From Paenibacillus sp. MAEPY2 (GTDB taxonomy: Bacteria; Bacillota; Bacilli; Paenibacillales; Paenibacillaceae): 64,000 nt of DNA. Numbering within the stretch: position 1 is the stretch's first letter; each line of letters begins with the position of its first letter. A model generated the notes under the pieces. The model ran no database searches and was not told where the DNA came from. It saw nothing but the letters and a program-made list of their open reading frames with translations. Positions 31,024 through 40,450 of this stretch are shown here, one piece after another. Made by a program: the position numbers and the translations under genes. The stretch covers positions 1-64,000 of the forward strand of contig NZ_AWUK01000030.1 of NCBI RefSeq assembly GCF_000499205.1. Direction: 5' to 3'.

Positions 31024-32094
31024 TCAGTCCAAACGAATCTCCTGGCCTTTTTCGGCTGATTCGTAGATTCCGCACAGCATCCTGGTTGAAGCCACACCAT
31101 CCGCAATGGGACTGATTGGTTCAGTACCATTCAGACAACAATCCACAAAGTGATCAATCTGATTCTGGAAGGCACCGTGAATATCGAGACCCTTGTAGTC
31201 TGTCTGGGGCTGGATATTCAGGATCGTATTGTGTTTCTCGGTGACGATGAGTGTCTCGGGCTCCAGTTCAAACCCACCACGCTCGCCGTATAATCTAACT
31301 GAAGATTCTTCCCCACGTGCATGCAGGGTAAAGCTCACATCTACCGCCAAAGAAGCCCCGTTCTCGAAGCGAATTAGCGCATTCGCCATATCCTCTACAT
31401 TGTTGACAGCAGAACTGTAATCTGCGGCTTTGTAAAAAGAAAGATGCTCGATATGGGCACGATTGCCCAGTTTTCGATACGTATTGCCACTCACCGAAAC
31501 AGGCTTCGGTTTGCCCATCAGATACCAGCATTGGTCAATAATATGTACGCCAAGATCAATGAGCGGGCCACCGCCGGAACGGTTCTTGTCCGCAAACCAG
31601 CCTCCGGGATTTCCCAAGCGTCGCAGGATAGAGGCTTTGGCATAATACAATTCACCAAACTCACCGGCATCAATGAAACTGCGCACCATCTGCATGTTAT
31701 TATCATAACGACGTACAAATCCCACAACAAAGGTACATCCGCTTTTTTTCACAGCCTCTTCAATCCGCAGCGCATCTTCCACATTGGTTGCTACCGGTTT
31801 TTCCAGCAGCACATGTTTGCCAGCCTCCAGAGCCGCGATGGCAAATTCGGCATGGGTATTATTCCACGTACAGATACTAACGGCATCCACATGCGGGTCC
31901 TTCAGCATCTCCCGATAATCGGTGTACACGGATTGTGCACCATACTTCTCTGCGGCTGCGGCTGCACGCTGTTCGTTCAGGTCACAGATGGCGTAAATGA
32001 CGGCATTCTCGTTCTTGGTGTAACACCTCATATGAAGATCCGAGATGGACCCTGTGCCAATCATACCGATATGCAGCATTTTACTCGTACTCAT
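31024..32094 (-). CDS. Gfo/Idh/MocA family oxidoreductase
   Basis: A 356-residue NAD(P)-dependent dehydrogenase. The Rossmann motif is GMIGTGSISDLHM at residues 10-22. The family signature EKPVATNVEDALRI is near 95, and the catalytic-region LIDLGVHIIDQCWYLMG is near 178-194. Members act on sugars, inositols or their derivatives; the substrate is not evident. ATG 32094 follows AAGGAGG. A GNAT gene lies 37 nt upstream and may share the transcript. Confidence 0.9.
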   Translation of the reverse strand: MSTSKMLHIGMIGTGSISDLHMRCYTKNENAVIYAICDLNEQRAAAAAEKYGAQSVYTDYREMLKDPHVDAVSICTWNNTHAEFAIAALEAGKHVLLEKPVATNVEDALRIEEAVKKSGCTFVVGFVRRYDNNMQMVRSFIDAGEFGELYYAKASILRRLGNPGGWFADKNRSGGGPLIDLGVHIIDQCWYLMGKPKPVSVSGNTYRKLGNRAHIEHLSFYKAADYSSAVNNVEDMANALIRFENGASLAVDVSFTLHARGEESSVRLYGERGGFELEPETLIVTEKHNTILNIQPQTDYKGLDIHGAFQNQIDHFVDCCLNGTEPISPIADGVASTRMLCGIYESAEKGQEIRLD

Positions 32095-32131
32095 CCTCTT
32101 CCTCCTTACCTTTCCAGAACATGGTTATGGT

Positions 32132-32608
32132 CTAGTCTGCCCGGAGCATGCCTTTGTAAATCCCTGGTGTTGAATTTTCGATCTTCACGGCCCCCAGTGT
32201 CTGAGCATAGAAATCTACGGGTCCTGCCGATCCTATGATCGCGTAAGCGTAACCATCTGCCTTCATGGCGTGCATACAGGCCAGCAGCAAGGCTGTACCT
32301 ACACCTTTGCCCCGCGCCTCCTGACTAACACCTGTTGGACCAAAGAAATTGCGACACGTCGCCTCATAACAAGCGAAGCCGATCATTTTCCCATGCTCAA
32401 GTGCAATATAACAAGTCACAGGTTGACGTGCAAAAGCCACATCACATTCATCCACCCAGGGCTGACTAAAATGGGATCTTACCCAATCCAGCACAAGCTG
32501 CTTCTCTGGTGCAATGGCTCTTCGGATGACAATGGAGGAATCCTCCAACTTTTTGAGTCTACTCTCTTGCTCTGGCAAATGGTAAAGCGCCACCAACATA
32601 TCACTCAT
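32132..32608 (-). CDS. GNAT family N-acetyltransferase
   Basis: A 158-residue acetyltransferase. The acetyl-CoA loop VSQEARGKGVGTALL is at about residues 95-108, preceded by the strand YIALEHGKMIGFACYEA. The start is ATG 32608 with AAGGAGG 11 nt upstream; the frame extends farther but without a better site. Substrate unknown. It is upstream of and possibly co-transcribed with the Gfo/Idh/MocA gene. Confidence 0.87.
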   Translation of the reverse strand: MSDMLVALYHLPEQESRLKKLEDSSIVIRRAIAPEKQLVLDWVRSHFSQPWVDECDVAFARQPVTCYIALEHGKMIGFACYEATCRNFFGPTGVSQEARGKGVGTALLLACMHAMKADGYAYAIIGSAGPVDFYAQTLGAVKIENSTPGIYKGMLRAD

Positions 32609-32904
32609 CTGACCTTGTTCCTCCTTGTATTGAATGTTAGCAACCACACTTGAATTCAAACCAACATCAAGACGATCCGTAATGTAAATCACAGGTTATA
32701 GCACTCTCTTGAAACTTAACCCTATCTTGATGCCTGTAACCTGCAAGATGACTGATATTGCAAATTAGAACTGACACACTTCTTCCATAACTTACATAAC
32801 AAGTGCAACCCTTGATCAAGTTGTCCCGTCTATAAGAATGAAGCGCGGCCCCAATTAGGAGTTTACCGCGATATAACCAAGATTAGAAGGGATGAAAATC
32901 AACA

Positions 32905-33978
32905 ATGAACAACAGCATGAAAAAAGTAAGCGCCCTGATGGTCCTGTCCTTGGCCCTGAGCGGTGGAGCTGCATATGCAGCTACCCTGGACAGTACACAG
33001 CCCGTTAATTCAACCTCCGTATCCGCTGACAGCAAAGCAACTGAAGCCGTTAAAGTAACTGTGAACGGCGCGCCAATGGCTGACGGTTATTGGAACAAGG
33101 ATGGTCAAGTACCCATGATTGCGCTGCGCGATCTCACGGAGGCACTTGGCATTGAACTGAAATGGAACAAGGAAAACAAATCTGCCGAATTGACCAAAGG
33201 AACGCTCTGGACACTTGTCACTACAGGCAAAGACCAGTATTCGGTCAATAAAATGCTGCTTAAACTGGGAACAACACCCGAAATCACGGATGGCAAACTG
33301 TTCGTACCCGCTTCTTTTGCAGAAGAAGTACTGCATGGTCAAGTGAAAACAACAGGAAACCAGGTAAACATCTCTCTTGAAGAGGACGTGAAAACCGTTA
33401 CTGAGCGTGGTGTCATTACAGGAATCAATAGCGAAGGCAAATATCAATCCATCCATATCGGCGGTGCAGGTACAGACGGTATCGTACTTAATGTCGGTGA
33501 GGATACTACTTTCAAATCCGCGGATGGCAAAGATATCAAACTCACTGATCTGACCATTGGTATGAACGTGGAAGCGGAGCATTCAGAGATTGCAACCCTC
33601 AGTTTACCGCCGCAAACACCTACCTACAAGGTCACTGTGCTGGATACCGTTGCTTCAGATTCCGAAGCACAATTGAAAGAGGTTCTGGGTACAGCAGGCA
33701 CGATTGAAAATGTAAAAACGGCTGCAGACAACATGATCCAAATTGAAATCTCTGGCACACGCCTGACTGAGACAGCACCTGATCACGTTATTCTTAACAT
33801 TGGCAAGGATACACAACTGGTGAACCATGAAGGGGAAACCATCAAAGCAGAGGAACTGACCAAAGGGGCCAAAGTCATTGGATTCTATAGCCCGGTCCTG
33901 ACTCGCAGCCTGCCGCCAATCGGAACGGCTTGGAAAGTAGTCATCGAAACACCAACCGAGCAACCTGAAGCAAAATAA
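32905..33978 (+). CDS. Secreted copper-amine-oxidase-N-like (stalk domain) protein
   Basis: A 357-residue secreted protein. A signal peptide (KKVSALMVLSLALSGGAAYAA, cleavage near AYA-A at about residue 26) leads into the domain seen at the N terminus of copper amine oxidases: VTVNGAPMADGYWNKDGQVPMIALRDLTEALGIELKW and, later, LFVPASFAEEVL. In Paenibacillus this domain is very common in extracellular proteins and has no catalytic role; it probably binds cell-wall polymers. Residues 160-350 form two similar beta-rich repeats, each with ILNIG/VLNVGxDT and an L-x(4)-G pattern. No enzyme active site is seen. A terminator follows. Confidence 0.8.
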   Translation: MNNSMKKVSALMVLSLALSGGAAYAATLDSTQPVNSTSVSADSKATEAVKVTVNGAPMADGYWNKDGQVPMIALRDLTEALGIELKWNKENKSAELTKGTLWTLVTTGKDQYSVNKMLLKLGTTPEITDGKLFVPASFAEEVLHGQVKTTGNQVNISLEEDVKTVTERGVITGINSEGKYQSIHIGGAGTDGIVLNVGEDTTFKSADGKDIKLTDLTIGMNVEAEHSEIATLSLPPQTPTYKVTVLDTVASDSEAQLKEVLGTAGTIENVKTAADNMIQIEISGTRLTETAPDHVILNIGKDTQLVNHEGETIKAEELTKGAKVIGFYSPVLTRSLPPIGTAWKVVIETPTEQPEAK

Positions 33979-34052
33979 GCAGCATGGAGGAACGACTAGC
34001 TGTTTAGGTCGCTGCCTTCCACCAGCATAGTGACATTATGTTCATCATGCAA

Positions 34053-34103
34053 AAATAACCTTACCCCACTTCCTTTTCCATGGAGGTGTGGGTAAGGTTA
34101 TTT
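34053..34103 (+). terminator. Terminator after the secreted stalk-domain protein
   Basis: AAATAACCTTACCCCAC pairs with GTGTGGGTAAGGTTATTT across a loop of about 15 nt. It can act in both directions, and the RidA gene converges from the other side. Confidence 0.8.
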
Positions 34104-34179
34104 CTCTATCCTGAGTTTTACATAATCAATGTATAACGTTCTGTCCTAAAAATTTCTTCACGAAATGTATATAATAGCT

Positions 34180-34596
34180 CTATTTCGTTATTTCGCCATC
34201 CGTTTCAGCTTCTGCATCAATAATCGCTTCCGCCTCAATTTCCACCATCAGCAAAGGATCAATGAGCGCACTAACCTCTACCATCGTGGCGACAGGCTGG
34301 ATCTGACCAAAAAATTCACCATGAGCCTTGCCCACTTCTTCCCACCGGGAAATATCAGTTACGAACATCCGGGTTCTCACGACATGAGACATGTCTGCTC
34401 CCAATTCTTTCAGTGCATTCTCAATAGTCTGCAAAACAAATCTTGTCTGTGCATATGGATCGCCCGCTCCAACAACCACGCCGTCCTGCATGGCCGTTGT
34501 ACCAGCCACCTCAATTCGGTTACCAACACGGATGGCTCGGCAATATCCCACAAGCGGCTCCCATGGGGAACCCGTAAAAACCTGTTGTCTGCTCAT
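34180..34596 (-). CDS. RidA family protein (reactive intermediate deaminase)
   Basis: A 138-residue RidA/YjgF/TdcF homologue. The family hallmark is near residues 85-105 (VRTRMFVTDISRWEEVGKAHGEFFG) and the C-terminal signature is PVATMVEVSALIDPLLMVEIEAEAI. The arginine that binds the substrate carboxylate is present in VVRTR. RidA proteins hydrolyse reactive enamines and imines released by PLP enzymes; other subgroups have unknown substrates. ATG 34596 follows GCGAGGG. Confidence 0.9.
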   Translation of the reverse strand: MSRQQVFTGSPWEPLVGYCRAIRVGNRIEVAGTTAMQDGVVVGAGDPYAQTRFVLQTIENALKELGADMSHVVRTRMFVTDISRWEEVGKAHGEFFGQIQPVATMVEVSALIDPLLMVEIEAEAIIDAEAETDGEITK

Positions 34597-34712
34597 TCTG
34601 CTTTCCCTCGCTTTAATTGTCATTTTCCTTAATTAATCTTTGAAGTATATCAGCCCACTGCCCTTCCAGACAATCCGTTTCATTCCAGATTAATTCTGTG
34701 CACATCAAAAAA

Positions 34713-34761
34713 TCCCTGTAAGACAACCCATTCGCCTCAGTAAATGGCGTTCTTACAGGGA
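34713..34761 (-). terminator. Terminator after the VanY-type carboxypeptidase gene
   Basis: On the minus strand TCCCTGTAAGA pairs with TCTTACAGGGA, with inner GCCATT/AATGGG pairing, and is followed by TTTTTT. Confidence 0.8.
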
Positions 34762-34805
34762 CTCTTGATACTGGTAAGTTGTATGCAAAATATGAAGCAA
34801 TCTGC

Positions 34806-35777
34806 TTACAGCTTGATATTAGCCTCGTCAAAGTATTCTTCCAGCGTCAATCCGCTTTTCACAACATCAGGGGCCAAATCGGTGCCGACATAGCGGATAT
34901 GCCATGGCTCATACACATAGCCTGTTATATCATCCTCACCTTTCGGATAGCGGATGATATACCCGTATTCTGCTGCATGCTCGGCCAACCACTGGCCTTC
35001 TTTCGATGTGCCAAACACTTCTTCCAGCGCATTGCCCACACTTGGACTGGAAACGTCAATCGCAAGCCCGGTCTGATGTTCGCTGTGGCCTGGGACAGAG
35101 CTTACACGATCCGTGTATTCCTGACCTTTGGTTTTGACATTATTGTTGTAGATCGATACTTGACGCTCATACGAACGGTATCCAGACACCGCACGAAGCT
35201 CAATGCCGTCCGCTTTGGCACCTGCAAACAGCTTCTCCAGCGCCTCGGCAGCTTCCTTGCGCAAATGACGCTTCTCATGCGGTCCGTCAAAGGAGAACGG
35301 TACGTTAGGCTCCACCAGATCACTTGGCTCGTAGCCTTCAGGCAAGCTGCGCTGTTTGTTAACGATGACGGTCATCGCCTGTGCGTTGGTAACCACAGCT
35401 TGTGTATCAATCGTCGTTTGCAGTGCACTAATGCTGCGCTTCTCCATGAGTGGATCTTCTGTTGTAGCTCCGTTGCCTGCATCGGAGGAACCCTCTTCTC
35501 CGGTTGAAGCATTGCCGGAACCACTGTCCGTGCCTTCACTGCTATTGTCCGAAGATGAGCTGTCATCCACACCTGTGTTGTTGCCATCTTTGCCAGTATC
35601 CTCGGTCAAATGAACCGTGGTACCATCCGTCTCTTGCTGTGCGCTCCCTGCCGCGTTCAGACCCTTGTTCTCCTCTGAGCCCGAACCGTCCTGGCAAGCG
35701 GACAGCAAAGCTCCGCATATCATAAGTGAGGACAGCATAACCGCAACGTGGCGCTGTCGTCCTGTACGTAATTTCAT
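34806..35777 (-). CDS. D-alanyl-D-alanine carboxypeptidase, VanY/LdcB type lipoprotein
   Basis: A 323-residue lipoprotein (lipobox LLSAC at about residue 27). A Ser/Gly/Asp/Glu-rich linker of about 85 residues precedes the peptidase M15B domain. The zinc site is complete: H in SVPGHSEHQTGLAIDVS (H and D) and the later H in YEPWHIRYVG, plus the catalytic E region VYEPWH. Such enzymes trim the terminal D-Ala or D-Asp from muropeptides at the outer face of the membrane. The start is ATG 35777 after GATAGGAG; the longer open frame upstream is not translated. Confidence 0.92.
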   Translation of the reverse strand: MKLRTGRQRHVAVMLSSLMICGALLSACQDGSGSEENKGLNAAGSAQQETDGTTVHLTEDTGKDGNNTGVDDSSSSDNSSEGTDSGSGNASTGEEGSSDAGNGATTEDPLMEKRSISALQTTIDTQAVVTNAQAMTVIVNKQRSLPEGYEPSDLVEPNVPFSFDGPHEKRHLRKEAAEALEKLFAGAKADGIELRAVSGYRSYERQVSIYNNNVKTKGQEYTDRVSSVPGHSEHQTGLAIDVSSPSVGNALEEVFGTSKEGQWLAEHAAEYGYIIRYPKGEDDITGYVYEPWHIRYVGTDLAPDVVKSGLTLEEYFDEANIKL

Positions 35778-36097
35778 GTAAAAACTCCTATCGCATATTG
35801 TAATAATGATTGCTGCATTCGTGCATGCGGGCTTGTCTTCCCCTGCGACAGTATACCTTAAATTGCAGCGAAGCTCCACCGATAAAGACCCCCTTGAGAG
35901 GAGGTCACCCTAAAGATATGCCGGGTGTACAGCTTGTACGGTCGTTTTTTGGACTTTTAGAACCGTATCCCAAGGTTCTACACAAAAAAAGGAATTGGAA
36001 ATGGGTGCAACAACCATTTCAGATAAAAAGCTTGTGCTGATGCACATCACAAACAAGCGGGGGATGATCTGAGATCTCCCCCGCTCCGAGTGGTGTA
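35778..36097. other. Intergenic region with terminator
   Basis: The promoter of the carboxypeptidase gene must lie in the part nearer 35778. The part nearer 36097 contains the terminator of the SWIM gene (36056-36085). Nothing else is evident. Confidence 0.45.
36056..36085 (-). terminator. Terminator after the SWIM protein gene
   Basis: AGCGGGGGA and TCTCCCCCGCT form a very GC-rich stem. On the minus strand it is followed by TTGTTTGT, a modest T-tract. Confidence 0.7.
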
Positions 36098-36913
36098 TCA
36101 TTTGGTTGCCGGGCTGTCCTTCTTCTTCTTTTGGACAGCCTCCCACATCCGCGCAGCTACGCGCTCGCGGATCAATGTCAGCCCTGCAGCGGTAGGCACG
36201 CCTGGCAGCAGCGCCACCAACTCCGGCGTCGCCGGGGGCTTGCCCGGCTGCGCCAGCCGCACCTTCACGGCGCCGAAGCCAGGCCCCGGCTGGTGCATGG
36301 CGCCGTCCGCGGCTGCCTCGGCGATCCACTCGCCGACGGCTGCGCCGCCTTCGCCGCCCCGCGCTTGCGGGCGGCCGGCCGTTTCGGCTGCGCGGCCGGG
36401 GCCGCTGGGATCATGGGCAAGTTCCTCCGCCCATGATCCCAGCACGCCGGCGAGCAGCGCTTCGCGCGGCAGGCCGGCGTGCGCCAGCTGCAGCAGCGGC
36501 TCGGCCGCGAAGCGCGCGGCGATGGCGCGCTCAGCGGCCGCGGCATGCGCGCAGCCCGGGCGGCCGCAGCTGCACGCCGCTGCGCCGCCAGCGCCGAGCG
36601 GGCCGCCAGCGGCTGTGCCAGGCGCGGCCTCAGCCGCTGGCGCAGCGGGCAACAGCCCGGCGAGCTCTGCCGGAGCTGGGCCGCCGCGCAACAGCGCGTA
36701 CAGCGACAGCGGTCGCTTGCGCAGCTGTGCCAGCACAGCCTCGCGTTCAGCTTCACTGAGCTGCGGCAGCGTGCCTGTTACCGTGAACAAGCCTTTGGCT
36801 GATTCGGCCTTGCTTGCTACTGACGCCTCTTTGCCTGCATCAGCAGCGGCACTAACTTCTGCTGTCCATCCACCGGGGGACATATGCAGCTCTACATTCC
36901 ATTTTTCGCTCAC
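36098..36913 (-). CDS. SWIM-type zinc-finger protein (YwqB-like)
   Basis: A 271-residue protein. The SWIM motif CxCx(n)CxH is present as CSCGRPGCAH (about residues 113-122). Around it the sequence is extremely Ala/Gly/Pro-rich and the DNA is far more GC-rich than the neighbours (about 36.2-36.75 kb). The N-terminal 60 and C-terminal 60 residues look like ordinary protein. The start is GTG 36913 after AAGGAGGGGG. It lies 49 nt behind a large SNF2 helicase gene, the same pairing as Bacillus ywqA-ywqB. SWIM domains bind DNA or proteins; the pair may act on chromosome structure or repair. Confidence 0.75.
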   Translation of the reverse strand: MSEKWNVELHMSPGGWTAEVSAAADAGKEASVASKAESAKGLFTVTGTLPQLSEAEREAVLAQLRKRPLSLYALLRGGPAPAELAGLLPAAPAAEAAPGTAAGGPLGAGGAAACSCGRPGCAHAAAAERAIAARFAAEPLLQLAHAGLPREALLAGVLGSWAEELAHDPSGPGRAAETAGRPQARGGEGGAAVGEWIAEAAADGAMHQPGPGFGAVKVRLAQPGKPPATPELVALLPGVPTAAGLTLIRERVAARMWEAVQKKKKDSPATK

Positions 36914-36962
36914 AACAATCCCCCTCCTTATCTCTATCTATATTCCCTATATATCTTAAAAC

Positions 36963-39900
36963 TTACAGCCATGTCTCGCCCTGAAGCGAAATCAGGCCAC
37001 GCAGCTCATCATCCGACATTTCGGTCAACCAGTTCTCACCAGAACCGACGACTTGCTCAGAAAGCGCCTTTTTGCTCTCAATCAGCTCATCAATCCGTTC
37101 CTCCAGGGTTCCCTGACAGATCAGCTTATGCACCTGCACGTTTCGATTCTGCCCAATCCGGAATACCCGGTCCGTTGCCTGATTCTCCACCGCAGGATTC
37201 CACCATCGATCGTAGTGAACGACATGACTGGCACGCGTCAGATTCAGACCTACACCCCCGGCACGTAGAGACAGGACGAACAGGGACGGCCCCTCCCCTT
37301 TTTGGAAAGTTTCCACCATATCATCCCTCTGCGACTTCGACACACTGCCATGCAGGAAATACGGTTCTTCCTCATACCGCTGTGTAAGCCGGGATACGAG
37401 CAATTCGCCCATCGCCACATACTGAGTGAATATCAGCGCCGATTCACCGTTATCACGGATCGCATCCAGCAACTCCAACAGACGCTCCATTTTACCGGAC
37501 GCCTCTGCCTTGCCATGATCCTTGCGGCTGCTGTCCGCCAGTACAGGATGATCACAGATCTGCTTCAGCTTGGTCAGAGAGGACAATACAATCCCCTTAC
37601 GGGCAATACCGTTTCGTCCATCCAATCCGCCCATCAGGTCATCCACCACTCGCTGGTACAGAACGGTCTGCTCTGGTGTCAGAGAACAATAGGATTTTAA
37701 CTCCAGCTTCTCCGGCAGATCCTTGCGGATATCCGGATCACTTTTCAGCCTGCGCAGCATAAAGGGCGATACCAGCCGATGAAGCTCACGCAAAGATGCT
37801 GCATTTTCTTCCGACGGACCCATTCCTGTATACCGCTGGCGGAATGAAGAAGCCGTACCCAGATACCCCGGATTGAGGAATTGGAAAATGGACCACAGTT
37901 CGCTTAGCCGATTCTCCACTGGTGTACCCGTCATCGCAATACGATGTGGCGTAGATAGTCGCATGACGCTTTGCGCTTGCTTCGTACGGTAATTCTTAAT
38001 ATATTGCGCCTCATCCAGCACAACGGTAGACCAGTGCAGTGAAGCCAGATCCGGGCCATCCCGGCCTGCCAGATGATAGGTCGTCAGCACAATATCATGG
38101 GACTGCGCTTCTGCCTGAAAAGCATTGCCATGCAAGCGTTGTCCTCCATGATGGATATATAACGACAGATTCGGGGCAAACCGCTTCAGCTCACGCTGCC
38201 AGTTCCCGAGCAACGAGGTAGGGCAGACAATAAGTGCTGGCAGATGCGCATCATGCACATGTGGCTGTTCACCGTTCGTGGACTGTTCTTCCATTCCCAT
38301 AAACGCTTCGTGCTCACGTGCTTCCTCAGCCGCGGCCTGCTGTTCCTCATGTTTCAAGTCCAGCAGGCAGGTAATAACCTGAATCGTTTTCCCCAGTCCC
38401 ATATCATCGGCAAGACATACGCCGAAACCGAGTTCACGCATGGCGGACAACCATTGGTACCCCCGCTCTTGATAAGGTCTCAACTCGCCATGCAGCTCTG
38501 CCGGAACCTGACGCGGCTCAATACTGCGGAGCACCTGTCCGTCGAGCAAAAAGGACAGCAGCCCCTCAGATTCCGCACCAAAGACGGAAAGCCCCTTCCA
38601 TGCGGTATCTTCGCCTTCCTCAGCTGCGAGATGCAGCCATTCGGAGAGTGGCATATATTGTTCTTCTTCTTTTTTCATATAACGCAGAACCTGGCGAATC
38701 TCTTTCGTATCCACTTCAATCCATTCGCCGCGGAACATCACATAAGGCACCGTTGCTTCCGCAAGGGCAGCCAGCTCCTCTGCCGTAACAGGTTTCCCGT
38801 CCAGCATCGGTTCTGCCTTGAAGGCAACCAGCTGCTCCATACCCAGTGCAGACGGAGCTCCAAGCGGTCTTTCTGTTCCGCGATTGAGCATCTGCAGACG
38901 AAGTCCGGCGCGGCGTTTCCCTGCACGGCTCCAGCGGGAAGGCATTAATACCGTTACTCCCGCCTTCTGCAGTCGAGGCACAGCATAGGTTAAAAATTCA
39001 AAAAAGGCTTGCTGCTCCAGCTTCATTCCTTCCGGTCGTGCATGAAGCAGCGCCGTTTCCAGCTCCGGTGCCAGTTCTGCTGCATGACCCAGTGCCATCA
39101 GGAGCTGTTCTGCAGCTGAACTATAACAAACCTTCCCTCGATCCAGATCCCTTTCCGGATGTGCCCAGATCGTGCGCGCAGGCAATCTCAGACCAGATTC
39201 CTGCACACTATCTGCCCAGAAGGTAATTCCCCACAATGATTCATGATCACCCAGTGGCGGTTCCAGCCGCAGTACCAGCTTCAGCTCACCTTCTGTGGGA
39301 GCCGTTTCTTCACTTCCTACCACCGGTCTCGCTGTACCACCAGCTTCTTGCAGCGTTCCAATGAGCTCTGCCATTTCTTCCGTAGGTCCCTGAACCGTCA
39401 CCGGGCGGAACATCGAGATCAGACTGTTCCACCACAACTCCACTACCGGAGAGGAGCCACGCCGGAAAGATGTGCGGTAACGAGACAGTTCACTATCCAT
39501 GCCTTCCATCTCACCCGTGACAACCGCATGAACCATTCCGCTCATAAATGAAAATAATACGGCCGCTCCCGCTTCCTCCCGTGATTCCGGTTCAGAAGAT
39601 GCGTATGCTCCGGGAGCAGACAAGCCGATCGGCGGCATGGATTCCGCCAACTCCCGGAAACGTTCCACATCCGCTTCCTGCAGCAGACGCGGACGCCATA
39701 CACCTGTCAGCGTTTCTTGTCCGGTCCGGCGACGCGCACCCGTCTTGGCGGCAAATTCAGCAGACGGAGCAAATTCTCCGCGCAGCAGCAGTTCCTGTGT
39801 AAACTGTGCTGCTTTTACCCAGTAGCGAATCTCTTCTCCAGCCTGAATTCCTGCCGTATTCAATATACTGTCATCCCAATGGAGCAGCAGCTTAAATGTA

Positions 39901-40166
39901 TCTTTGGGCGAGATTGCCAGTCCTTCCAACGTCCGTCCGAGCAATTGACGCCGCTTCGTACCCTTCGCTTCCGCGGCATTACGCATCGGATTGGGCCAAC
40001 GAAGCTCCGCAAGACGCAGAGCGGCAGGCTGAAACAGACGACCCCCGTCGCCAAAATTCAGCTTCCTTACCACGTGGCTCCATGCATCCACACGCGGCTC
40101 CGATGTTTCACCGGAAAAACAAAAAAATACGTCACCAAGCCATACTCCATACAGCGATTGCATCAT
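36963..40166 (-). CDS. SNF2/SWI2 family helicase (YwqA-like)
   Basis: A 1067-residue protein. The C-terminal 500 residues are the SNF2 ATPase: DDMGLGKTIQ (motif I), IVCPTSLLGNWQRE, VLDEAQYIKN (II), MTGTPVENRLSELWSI (III), ALIFTQYVAMGELL (IV), SLRAGGVGLNLTRA (V), ATDRVFRIGQNRNVQVHKL (VI). The N-terminal half (about 1-560) is the SNF2_N-associated helical region found in bacterial YwqA-type proteins. It translocates on double-stranded DNA without strand separation. ATG at 40166 is the first of a tandem ATGATG. Operon with the SWIM protein. Confidence 0.93.
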   Translation of the reverse strand: MMQSLYGVWLGDVFFCFSGETSEPRVDAWSHVVRKLNFGDGGRLFQPAALRLAELRWPNPMRNAAEAKGTKRRQLLGRTLEGLAISPKDTFKLLLHWDDSILNTAGIQAGEEIRYWVKAAQFTQELLLRGEFAPSAEFAAKTGARRRTGQETLTGVWRPRLLQEADVERFRELAESMPPIGLSAPGAYASSEPESREEAGAAVLFSFMSGMVHAVVTGEMEGMDSELSRYRTSFRRGSSPVVELWWNSLISMFRPVTVQGPTEEMAELIGTLQEAGGTARPVVGSEETAPTEGELKLVLRLEPPLGDHESLWGITFWADSVQESGLRLPARTIWAHPERDLDRGKVCYSSAAEQLLMALGHAAELAPELETALLHARPEGMKLEQQAFFEFLTYAVPRLQKAGVTVLMPSRWSRAGKRRAGLRLQMLNRGTERPLGAPSALGMEQLVAFKAEPMLDGKPVTAEELAALAEATVPYVMFRGEWIEVDTKEIRQVLRYMKKEEEQYMPLSEWLHLAAEEGEDTAWKGLSVFGAESEGLLSFLLDGQVLRSIEPRQVPAELHGELRPYQERGYQWLSAMRELGFGVCLADDMGLGKTIQVITCLLDLKHEEQQAAAEEAREHEAFMGMEEQSTNGEQPHVHDAHLPALIVCPTSLLGNWQRELKRFAPNLSLYIHHGGQRLHGNAFQAEAQSHDIVLTTYHLAGRDGPDLASLHWSTVVLDEAQYIKNYRTKQAQSVMRLSTPHRIAMTGTPVENRLSELWSIFQFLNPGYLGTASSFRQRYTGMGPSEENAASLRELHRLVSPFMLRRLKSDPDIRKDLPEKLELKSYCSLTPEQTVLYQRVVDDLMGGLDGRNGIARKGIVLSSLTKLKQICDHPVLADSSRKDHGKAEASGKMERLLELLDAIRDNGESALIFTQYVAMGELLVSRLTQRYEEEPYFLHGSVSKSQRDDMVETFQKGEGPSLFVLSLRAGGVGLNLTRASHVVHYDRWWNPAVENQATDRVFRIGQNRNVQVHKLICQGTLEERIDELIESKKALSEQVVGSGENWLTEMSDDELRGLISLQGETWL

Positions 40167-40364
40167 TACAGTCTCCCGTCATCCCTTCGCATTGTTACTC
40201 TCCATCATATACGAAAATGCTCGGATTTAAAAACGTTTACGCATAAAAAGTGCTACATCACTTCGAAAAAACATCTCTGAACCACTTCATACTATATTGT
40301 GTATGCCTATTAAAAGGTGAAACACGCCACGCCTTTGCGTTTGAAGAAAGATGCTTACACAAAA

Positions 40365-40402
40365 AAAATGCCCCTTATCCCGAAAGGGGTAAGGAGCATT
40401 TT
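40365..40402 (-). terminator. Terminator after cheW
   Basis: AAAATGCCCCTTATCCC and GGGGTAAGGAGCATTTT form a long stem with a GAAA loop. On the minus strand it runs into TTTTTTTT. Confidence 0.85.
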
Positions 40403-40450
40403 CATAATCCATTCGATATGTGCTTTGTATATGTCACTTATGAGTTGCAT

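Noticed and set aside
34613..34831. 72-codon minus-strand frame after the carboxypeptidase
   Set aside because: It runs through the carboxypeptidase terminator hairpin and overlaps the end of that gene; no start signal.
36090..36959. 289-codon plus-strand frame in the GC-rich block
   Set aside because: High GC keeps several frames open here. Only the minus-strand frame has the SWIM motif, a strong ribosome site and the expected helicase neighbour.
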